Shown here: positions 8,152 through 14,850 of the stretch, piece after piece
How positions within the stretch are numbered: position 1 is the first letter of the stretch
Layout of the letters: each line of letters starts with the position of its first letter
NCBI GenBank assembly: GCA_964521025.1
Contig: CAZFPK010000037.1
Span: forward strand, 1 to 34,636
DNA: 34,636 nt
From: DRTC01 sp964521025
GTDB lineage: Bacteria > Cloacimonadota > Cloacimonadia > Cloacimonadales > TCS61
Direction: 5' to 3'
Notes under the pieces: model-generated
The model's input: only the letters and a program-made list of their open reading frames with translations
Told to the model about the DNA's origin: nothing
Database searches by the model: none
Translations under genes and position numbers: made by a program

Positions 8152-9438
8152 ATGAAAAAGACAATTATTTTAGTTGGTTTAGTGGTTTTAGCAAGTTTGT
8201 TAATAGCTGATTGGGAAACGGGAGACGGACATAAAATGCATTTTCCTCAATTGCCTGATCCAACCGGTTGGGATATTGGAACTTATAATGAATGGTTTAT
8301 TGCTGACGATTGGCAATGTAGTAATTCGGGACCGGTAGATGATATGCATTTTTGGATTTCCTGGAACGATGACGCTACCGAACCGATAATCTCATTACGA
8401 TTGATAATAATGTCCAACAATCCGTCAGGTCCCCAAGGATTTTCGATTCCAGAAAATGTGTTATGGGATAGAACTTTTTATGACACCGATTTCACCGTTG
8501 CCGGACCCTGGACAGGAGATCAAGGTTGGTATGATGTATGGGTTCCGCAATATAATGAACACGATCATATAAATTATTACCAGGTTAACATTGAAAATAT
8601 CGATCAACCTTTTACGCAAACAGATGGGGAGATTTATTGGTTAGTGCTTGGAACATCTCAAATGTCTCTCGGTTGGAAAACTTCTCAAGATCATTTTATG
8701 GATAATGCTGTCTGGGGATCTGCTCCAATTTCTTCAGCTGTTTGGTACGAAATTTACGACCCGGTAACTTCAGATGATATCGATCTGGCTTTTGTGATAA
8801 ATGACGGAGATCCTCCAACTCCAGTCGAACTCTCCTCTTTCACTGCAGTCTATCATAACGGAACTCCAACCTTGAACTGGACAACTCAATCAGAAACAAA
8901 CAATATCGGTTGGAATGTTTATCGTTCCGAAAATAACATTTTGGAAGATGCTTTTCAAGTTAACTCAAATTTGATCAATGGAGCGGGAACAACTTTCGAA
9001 CCGACAGAATACACTTTCATCGATGAAAATAGTGTGGAAATAAATTCAACTTATTTTTATTGGATCGAAAATCGCGATACATCTGGAAATACAGGCACTC
9101 ATGATCCGATTTCCTTAACGATTCCCGATATCAACAATGATGATCCAAATGCTCCCAACATTGAAATTTCAAGCATCTACAATTATCCGAATCCTTTCTC
9201 AAACAGCACCAAAATCGGATTTTCCATGAAAGAATCAGGAAATTTAGATGTTACTATCTACGATTCCAAAGGTCAGTTGATCAAAACTTTATACAAAGGT
9301 CATTTCTCTCAACAAGATTTCATTAAAGTTTGGGATGCAAAAGATAGCAACGGCAAAGAAGTTTCTTCCGGAATTTATATGTATGTGATCAAAACTGATG
9401 AAAACAATCACACTGGCAAGATGATTCTGACCAAGTAA
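8152..9438 (+). CDS. T9SS-sorted exported protein
   Basis: A 428-residue protein. AAGGAAAG precedes the ATG. The signal peptide is nearly identical in style to the preceding gene (VVLASLLIADW). Residues about 20-225 form a domain with WETGDGHKMHFPQLPDP and many W/Y/D residues; I do not assign it a function. Residues about 228-335 look like one FN3-type module (VELSSFTAVYHNGTPTLNW, GWNVYRSE). The last about 85 residues are a FlgD-like type IX sorting domain with NYPNPFSNSTKIGF, a VTIYDSKGQL strand, the W-D turn (KVWDAKDSNGKEVSSGIY) and a terminal KMILTK. Role: cargo exported across the outer membrane by T9SS. It is 60 bp from the previous gene and probably co-transcribed. Confidence 0.85.
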   Translation: MKKTIILVGLVVLASLLIADWETGDGHKMHFPQLPDPTGWDIGTYNEWFIADDWQCSNSGPVDDMHFWISWNDDATEPIISLRLIIMSNNPSGPQGFSIPENVLWDRTFYDTDFTVAGPWTGDQGWYDVWVPQYNEHDHINYYQVNIENIDQPFTQTDGEIYWLVLGTSQMSLGWKTSQDHFMDNAVWGSAPISSAVWYEIYDPVTSDDIDLAFVINDGDPPTPVELSSFTAVYHNGTPTLNWTTQSETNNIGWNVYRSENNILEDAFQVNSNLINGAGTTFEPTEYTFIDENSVEINSTYFYWIENRDTSGNTGTHDPISLTIPDINNDDPNAPNIEISSIYNYPNPFSNSTKIGFSMKESGNLDVTIYDSKGQLIKTLYKGHFSQQDFIKVWDAKDSNGKEVSSGIYMYVIKTDENNHTGKMILTK

Positions 9439-9452
9439 ATAAAAAGATGCAA

Positions 9453-9500
9453 CGAACAAAACTAACAAAACGAACTAAAATAAATGTTTGTTTTTGTTCG
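9453..9500. repeat. Inverted repeat between 8152 gene and small ORF
   Basis: CGAACAAAA (9453-9461) pairs perfectly with TTTTGTTCG (9492-9500) around a 30-base A-rich loop. No T tract follows, so it is a weak terminator candidate; an attenuating or transcript-processing structure is equally possible. Confidence 0.5.
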
Positions 9501-9523
9501 CTGTTTAATAAAAGAGAGGAAAA

Positions 9524-9700
9524 ATGGATATTCTACTACATATCGTCGAAAACATTACGATCATCATTTTAGCGATCGTCCTGATATTCCTCTCAAGAGC
9601 GTTAATATCGGCTTCTAAAAAAGGAAAATCAAAAGATATAAAGAATGATGAGAAGGAAGAAAACAAACCAATTCAGATTTCAAAACAAAGGAGGTTATGA
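9524..9700 (+). CDS. Small single-pass membrane protein, 58 residues
   Basis: A short ORF with AGAGAGGA (9513-9520) just upstream of its ATG. Residues 1-28 form one hydrophobic helix (ITIIILAIVLIFLS) preceded by a short amphipathic segment; the rest is a highly charged K/E/N/D tail, ending KQRRL. It therefore looks like a membrane-anchored small protein with a cytoplasmic tail. Its stop codon TGA (9698-9700) overlaps the ATGATG start of the following propeller gene, and its last codons contain that gene's AAAGGAGG site, so translation of the two is coupled. It could be a real small protein or a leader peptide. No family is recognised. Confidence 0.6.
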   Translation: MDILLHIVENITIIILAIVLIFLSRALISASKKGKSKDIKNDEKEENKPIQISKQRRL

Positions 9701-10443
9701 TGAAATCAAGAATTCTTATTGTAGCGATTACATTCCGGGTAATATGCAGTTTTGTTTTTGCCCAGGATGGATGGTTCTGGCAGAATCCCTTGCCAACCGG
9801 AAATGTTTACAACGATACTTATTTCATCGATGAGAATTCCGGCTGGATCGTGGGACAATGGGGTGTTGTCATTCATGTTACGGACCAGGGTGAAGATCAT
9901 TCCGTTGATTATATTGGTGATGATAATACTCTGAATGGCATCTTTTTTACGGAAGAGAACAACGGCTGGATAGTTGGAAATTCGGGTATGATCTATCATT
10001 CGACCGATGGTGGTGAAAATTGGTCGGGATTTGATTCCGGGATCGAAAATGACCTGCAAAAAGTCTTTTTCCCGGATGCTGATACCGGTTGGATAGCAGG
10101 AGAAAGCGGGACAATTCTGAAAACCATTGACGGAGGAGATAACTGGAATCAGCAAACAACAGGTATCGGAGAACTTCTCTATAATGTTTTTTTATCGATG
10201 AAAATACAGGCTGGACAGTTGGTTCCTGGGGAACTATCCTGCATTCGACAGATGGCGGGGAATCCTGGAGTCCGCAGGATTTTCAGACTTTCGATCCTTT
10301 CCATGATGTATATTTCATTAATGCTGATGAAGGATGGATTTGCGGAGGATCTGCACTCGTCATTCATACAACCGATGGTGGACAGAACTGGACCCAGCAG
10401 ACTATCGATGATTGGTTGGAACTGGTGGCAATATCTTTTGTGA
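9697..10443 (+). CDS. T9SS-sorted Ycf48-like propeller protein, N-terminal part of frameshifted gene
   Basis: Signal peptide (ILIVAITFRVICSFVFA) followed by BNR/Ycf48-like blades of about 40-45 residues with the pattern DENSGWIVG, then HSTDGGENW. Either ATG of ATGATG could start; the second (9700) is better spaced from AAAGGAGG. The blade pattern is correct up to LLYNVF and then turns into unrelated sequence at a run of seven T (10187-10193). Reading one extra T continues the blades (FFIDENTGWTVGSWG, then ILHSTDGGESW) directly into the 10416 ORF. The tail of this fragment after about 10193 is therefore not real protein. The restored gene spans 9697-11843 and encodes 715 residues. Confidence 0.75.
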   Translation: MMKSRILIVAITFRVICSFVFAQDGWFWQNPLPTGNVYNDTYFIDENSGWIVGQWGVVIHVTDQGEDHSVDYIGDDNTLNGIFFTEENNGWIVGNSGMIYHSTDGGENWSGFDSGIENDLQKVFFPDADTGWIAGESGTILKTIDGGDNWNQQTTGIGELLYNVFLSMKIQAGQLVPGELSCIRQMAGNPGVRRIFRLSILSMMYISLMLMKDGFAEDLHSSFIQPMVDRTGPSRLSMIGWNWWQYLL

Positions 10444-11843
10444 GTGCTGCCGAAGGCTGGGTGATTAGAAGTGTCGGGGGAGTTCATCATACGACAGATG
10501 GTGGAGAAACCTGGACTCCGCAGTATTTCGAAGGAACAACCGGAGGATCTCATGCCGGGCAATTCGTAAATTCGGATATCGGCTGGGTTATCGGCTTTGA
10601 TATTTTCTATACTGTCGATGGTGGTGAAAGCTGGACCAAATCCTCATCACATTTAGCTGATAACGAGTTTGAATGCATTTTTATGATCGATGAAAATACA
10701 GGCTGGGTTTTGGGAGATTTGACTATCAATGAAGCAATCCTTCATACTATCGACGGAGGTTATACCTGGACTCCTCAAACCTGTGATGCTACAAATCTTT
10801 CTGAGATATTCTTTCTCGATGAAAATACCGGCTGGGCTGTCGGCAGTGCAAGTTGGTCGAATATGATCATTCACACAAGTGACGGCGGAGAAACCTGGAA
10901 CGAACAATATTCCGAAACAGGGATGTATCTCAATGCAGTTCACATGAATGATGCGACGAACGGATGGGCGGTCGGTCAAAATGGTGCTATCATTCACACA
11001 ATCGACGGAATCAATTGGGAAATGCAGACCTATCAGATCGATTGGGACCTGGAAAGTGTTTACTCATTCGATCATAATAATGCCTGGACTGTTGGTCGTA
11101 CCTTTACGGAAGGTTTTGTCAAACATACGACAGATGGAGGAGAGAACTGGAATTTTATCGATGTCGGTTCTACGGAACATTTTTATTGTATCGATTTTTA
11201 TGATGAAAACACAGGTTGGATCATCGGAACAGGCGGCTGCATTTTGAAAACAACAGATGGCGGAGATAATTGGGATCAAATCGATGCCGGCATAACGAAT
11301 GATTTTCGCAATATGGATATTGTTGGAGAGAATGAAATATATGTTGTTGGAAATTCCGGTATAATTCTTCATACGATAGATGGTGGAACTACCTGGGAAA
11401 CACAATCATCTCATACAGATAATCATCTGATAGATGTTTTCTTTACCGATTCTAATACAGGTTGGATCGTTGGAGAGGGAAGCCTGATCCTGCACACAAC
11501 CACCGGCGGAGGAACTGAAATCGAGGATTTTACGATAGATGTTTCTCAACCGCAAATATCAGTATATAATTATCCAAATCCATTCCGTTCCGAAACTACT
11601 CTTTCTTTTAATTTAACCACAGAACATACGGAGAACACGGAGATTTCGATCTATAATATGAAGGGACAGCGAGTTAAAAAATATTCAATATTCAATCCGT
11701 CAAAAACCGGACAGGATATTCAATCTTCGATACTTTGGGATGGAACGGATGAGAACAATAAACCGGTAGCATCAGGATTTTATCTCTACAATTTAAAAAC
11801 CGGGAATGAAACTTTGACCAGGAAGATGATGCTCATCAGGTAA
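10416..11843 (+). CDS. T9SS-sorted Ycf48-like propeller protein, C-terminal part of frameshifted gene
   Basis: This is the continuation of the 9697 gene; the nominal ATG at 10416 is an internal Met, and blade coding in this frame is visible back to about 10194. It contains roughly nine further blades with GW(A/I/V)(V/I)G and (H)TTDGGE(T/N)W motifs. It ends with a FlgD-like T9SS sorting domain: SVYNYPNPFRSETTLSF, ISIYNMKGQRV, LWDGTDENNKPVASGFYLYN and a terminal RKMMLIR. Ycf48-type propellers are protein-binding scaffolds in photosynthetic organisms; here the export and sorting signals suggest a surface or matrix role, which is inference. An acidic insert TTEHTENTE lies in the sorting domain. 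The gene is last in the run behind the 6881 promoter. Confidence 0.8.
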   Translation: MELVAISFVSAAEGWVIRSVGGVHHTTDGGETWTPQYFEGTTGGSHAGQFVNSDIGWVIGFDIFYTVDGGESWTKSSSHLADNEFECIFMIDENTGWVLGDLTINEAILHTIDGGYTWTPQTCDATNLSEIFFLDENTGWAVGSASWSNMIIHTSDGGETWNEQYSETGMYLNAVHMNDATNGWAVGQNGAIIHTIDGINWEMQTYQIDWDLESVYSFDHNNAWTVGRTFTEGFVKHTTDGGENWNFIDVGSTEHFYCIDFYDENTGWIIGTGGCILKTTDGGDNWDQIDAGITNDFRNMDIVGENEIYVVGNSGIILHTIDGGTTWETQSSHTDNHLIDVFFTDSNTGWIVGEGSLILHTTTGGGTEIEDFTIDVSQPQISVYNYPNPFRSETTLSFNLTTEHTENTEISIYNMKGQRVKKYSIFNPSKTGQDIQSSILWDGTDENNKPVASGFYLYNLKTGNETLTRKMMLIR

Positions 11844-11856
11844 AATAATTAATCGA

Positions 11857-11888
11857 CGGGAGTTCCTTACAAAACAGGGACTTCCGTC
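11857..11888. repeat. Hairpin downstream of propeller gene
   Basis: The arm at 11857-11867 (ACGGGAGTTCC) pairs along its length with the arm at 11878-11888 (GGGACTTCCGT) if G-U pairs are allowed, with TTAC at the start of the loop. The 3' arm repeats the word found at 1-47. It lies 14 bp after the stop codon, between convergent genes, and could terminate transcription, although no T tract follows. Confidence 0.55.
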
Positions 11889-12050
11889 AAACAGTAGAAG
11901 ATTTAGAAAACACCCCATTTCTGTTTTCCCGGAATGTAGTAATTGGAATAAATAAAGCGAAGCAATTATGCGATTTTTTAGTTTTGCTGTTTTAGCATTT
12001 CTTTCTGAACATAGTTTACAAAACAATGTAGAAAAACAAATCTTCGATCA

Positions 12051-14363
12051 TTAACTATTGATTTTCTTCAATCTGCGATTCAAAGTATAAGTAGAAATCC
12101 CCAGAAGTTTTGCAGCCTTCACCTGAACATTATCAGTTCTTCTCATAGCTTCAGCAATAAGTTCCTGTTCATTATCCGCCAGATTCAGGTTTTTTATGTT
12201 TTTAGTAGAAGCTGGTTTAGGTTGAACTGTCTGCAATGAAAAAATGTCTTCCTTTTTGATCTTGTTATTTTTACTGAATAGAATCAATCTTTCAATCATA
12301 TTTTTTAATTCCCTTACATTACCCGGATAATCGTACTCGCAAAGCATATTAATAGCCGCTTGTGAGATTTGTGAATGACCCTTTTGCAGTCTTTCGGAAA
12401 TGGTATAGATGAAATATTCGATCAGGAGCGGAATATCTTCTTTCCTTTCTCTTAATGGAGGGATGTGGATCTCGATCGTGTTAATTCGGTTAAAGAGATC
12501 AAAACGGAATTTATTTTCTTCCAATAGTTTATTCATATCTCTATTGCTGGCGGAGATCAATCGAAAATCGGTTTTACGATCGATACTGTCTCCCAACGGT
12601 TTTATTACTTTTTGTTCCAAAATACGCAACAAATTTGCTTGTATATCAGAAGGCATTTCCGATATTTCATCCAGGAATATCGAGCCTTTATCGGCTTCTT
12701 CAAAATATCCTTTGTGATCATACGATGCTCCGGTAAATGCTCCTTTCTTATGACCAAAAAGAGCACTCTGAACGAGTCCAGCACTGAAAACCGCACTATT
12801 CACTGCAATAAACGGTCCTTTATGCCGTACGCTGGCATAATGGATCAATTTGGCAAAAAGGTCTTTCCCGCTGCCGGATTCTCCCAGCAACAGCACACTG
12901 GCATCTGAACTCCTGGAAGCGAGAAATGCTTTTTGGATAACATTGTCCATTGTGGTACTTTTTCCAATTATCTGGATACCGATCAAGTCACTCATCTCTT
13001 TGGAAATAAGAGAAAAACCTTCGCTGAATTTGTGCTGCCTGCTGCGTCCGGCTTCATACGAGGTTTCTTTTTCTGCTTCTTTTTTCTTTTGTGATTCATC
13101 ATATTTCTCTTTTGTTTTAACATATTTCTGTAGTGTTTTATAGGCTTTCACTGGTTCTTTGATGCTGAAAAAGCACTCTGAAAGATCATAAAGGATTTTA
13201 ACAACATCCTGCATCAGTCCTTGTTTTCTGGCTAGAATTAAAGCTTTATCAAAATACTCTATCGCTTTATGGGATTGTTTGCTCTTTTTATATACATCTG
13301 CCAATGAAAGATAGCATCTGTTCAATTCTTTCTGACTATCCTTTTCTTCTGCAATATCAATTGCTCTTTTCAGCGTAGGAACAGCCTTATCGAACTGTCC
13401 GGATTCTGCATATACACCACCCAGGCTAACTACACTGTACAACAGAAAATTTTGGATATTTTTTTGTTGTGCAAATTGTTCCACGATCAGCAGTTTTTCT
13501 TCTGCTGCTTCATACTTTCCCATTGCCTTTTCCACGGAAGCTATATTCAGAAGTATATTGTGATAAAATTCAGGATTGTTTTCCTGAAGCCATTTCATTG
13601 GCAGCAAATTTAAATATTCCATCGCTTTATAATAATCTTGCAGATTATCGTAGCAGCAGGCTATGTTCATCAAAGCAGATAATCTCTCCCTGTTATTGGG
13701 ATTATCGTCCATAAGGTCCAACGCCTTTGTTAAATACTCTATTGCTTCAAAATTTTTGTTTGCCGCCATCTTGACTCGAGCAAGAGCTGCCAGAGCCAAA
13801 TGCAAAGCCCTTTGATAATTATTATTATTTGCGTAATCAAGCCCCATTAGATAATATTTCTCTGCGGTTTCAAAATCTCCCTTCGATTCATATATATAGC
13901 CCAGATTTGTATATCTTTGCGGAATTGCCAGAACATCTCCTGATTTATTAATAATATCCAGAGATTGCTTCAGATAGTTTATGGAATTTTTGAAATCTTC
14001 CTGTAACCAGTGCATAAATCCAAACGATTGAAATATTTTAGCTCTTGTTACATCATCTGCAATGTAATCCTGAAATTGCTCATATTTGGAAAAATGCTTA
14101 TTGAATTCATCGACATCATTGGCATATTTCGCAAAGGCGAACACGATATTCATTGCTTGCCCAAAAAGTTTTCTCAAATTTACATCAGGATTATCATCAA
14201 ATTCCAGATACTCTTTCCAGGCTTTGATAAATTTTTCGAAATAATCATATATTTTTCGATTTTGCTGTTCAAATAATAAATCCAAGATTTCAACATAGAT
14301 TTTGAATTTATTGACCTTTCCTGCTTTTTGTAATTCCGTTATTTTTTTTTCTAATTTTTCCAT
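12051..14363 (-). CDS. TPR-containing sigma-54 activator (AAA+, Fis HTH)
   Basis: A 770-residue regulator without a REC domain. I place the start at ATG 14363 because AAGGG lies just upstream; the frame stays open to a TTG at 14429 and has another ATG at 14375, neither with a ribosome binding site. Residues about 100-430 are TPRs (DFETAEKYYLMGLDYA, QFDKAVPTLKRAIDIA, SHKAIEYFDKALILA). A charged linker (about 415-445) leads to the AAA+ domain: Walker A GESGSGKD (494-501), GAFTGA (541-546), Walker B SIFLDE (561-566), and R620/R626 in FRFDLFNR. A Fis-type HTH ends the protein (VQVKAAKLLGISTYTLNRRL). The TPRs presumably sense a protein or peptide in the cytoplasm, since there is no signal peptide. 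It is divergent from the 14635-17672 operon, its most likely target. Confidence 0.93.
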   Translation of the reverse strand: MEKLEKKITELQKAGKVNKFKIYVEILDLLFEQQNRKIYDYFEKFIKAWKEYLEFDDNPDVNLRKLFGQAMNIVFAFAKYANDVDEFNKHFSKYEQFQDYIADDVTRAKIFQSFGFMHWLQEDFKNSINYLKQSLDIINKSGDVLAIPQRYTNLGYIYESKGDFETAEKYYLMGLDYANNNNYQRALHLALAALARVKMAANKNFEAIEYLTKALDLMDDNPNNRERLSALMNIACCYDNLQDYYKAMEYLNLLPMKWLQENNPEFYHNILLNIASVEKAMGKYEAAEEKLLIVEQFAQQKNIQNFLLYSVVSLGGVYAESGQFDKAVPTLKRAIDIAEEKDSQKELNRCYLSLADVYKKSKQSHKAIEYFDKALILARKQGLMQDVVKILYDLSECFFSIKEPVKAYKTLQKYVKTKEKYDESQKKKEAEKETSYEAGRSRQHKFSEGFSLISKEMSDLIGIQIIGKSTTMDNVIQKAFLASRSSDASVLLLGESGSGKDLFAKLIHYASVRHKGPFIAVNSAVFSAGLVQSALFGHKKGAFTGASYDHKGYFEEADKGSIFLDEISEMPSDIQANLLRILEQKVIKPLGDSIDRKTDFRLISASNRDMNKLLEENKFRFDLFNRINTIEIHIPPLRERKEDIPLLIEYFIYTISERLQKGHSQISQAAINMLCEYDYPGNVRELKNMIERLILFSKNNKIKKEDIFSLQTVQPKPASTKNIKNLNLADNEQELIAEAMRRTDNVQVKAAKLLGISTYTLNRRLKKINS

Positions 14364-14524
14364 TTTTCCCTTCATTGCAAATTCACAATTATTGCACAAT
14401 CGAATTGCAATATTGCAATATTCCGTCAAGTCAAAAATTTTCTATCAAATTCAGAAAATATAAAATCATCCTATCTCACTGATAATATTAGAATTACAGA
14501 ATTGCCGATTTGTATGGGTAAATT

Positions 14525-14540
14525 TGGAACAAAAAATGTA
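14525..14540 (+). promoter_or_regulatory. Weak sigma-54-like promoter
   Basis: TGGAAC (14525-14530) and ATGTA (14536-14540) keep the exact GG to G spacing of RpoN sites, and the -12 G-T deviation matches the site at 344. Several positions depart from consensus. The context supports it: it sits in the divergent gap between a sigma-54 activator gene and the operon at 14635. Confidence 0.35.
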
Positions 14541-14634
14541 ATAAGAAATATCGCGCAAAGAGTGCGATAAATGGGTTTGATAAAAGACTGGTATTTTTAT
14601 AATGTTCTACCAAAAAAGGGAATTATTCTAAAAT

Positions 14635-14850
14635 ATGAAGCAAGATAGAACAATCAATTATCTTAGTGAGTTTATAGAAAAACCGAAAGAACAGATTTTT
14701 GGTTTCACTCTCACTTATGAAAACGGATTGATCGAGAATCATTTTGTAATCGGCAAAAAAATTGAAAATTCCCAAAAAATTTCCAAATTGAAAAAAAAGT
14801 ATGAAAAGTATAAGATTTTAAAACAAAATAAAAGGAGGTATTTCTTATGA
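14635..14850 (+). CDS. Small basic protein, 71 residues, coupled to the repeat protein
   Basis: A cytoplasmic-looking 71-residue product with no signal peptide. Its N-terminal half (INYLSEFIEKPKEQIFGFTL) could form a small alpha/beta fold; the C-terminal third is very lysine-rich (SKLKKKYEKYKILKQNK). AAGGGA lies about 13 bases before the ATG, which is far. The TGA stop (14848-14850) overlaps the ATG (14847) of the next gene, and its penultimate codons supply that gene's AGGAGG, giving translational coupling. This is the same layout as the 9524 ORF. No family is recognised, and a leader role is possible. Confidence 0.5.
   Translation: MKQDRTINYLSEFIEKPKEQIFGFTLTYENGLIENHFVIGKKIENSQKISKLKKKYEKYKILKQNKRRYFL

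Noticed and set aside
9706..10155. 149-residue open frame on the minus strand
   Set aside because: It is antisense to the propeller repeats, whose codon pattern leaves the opposite strand open; no export signal or domain is seen.
11793..12026. 77-residue minus-strand open frame between convergent genes
   Set aside because: It covers the end of the propeller gene on the other strand and a hairpin; nothing supports translation.
14364..14429. Upstream extension of the TPR activator from a TTG start
   Set aside because: The TTG has no Shine-Dalgarno sequence, whereas AAGGG precedes the ATG at 14363; the extension is low-complexity ATTGCAATATTGC DNA.
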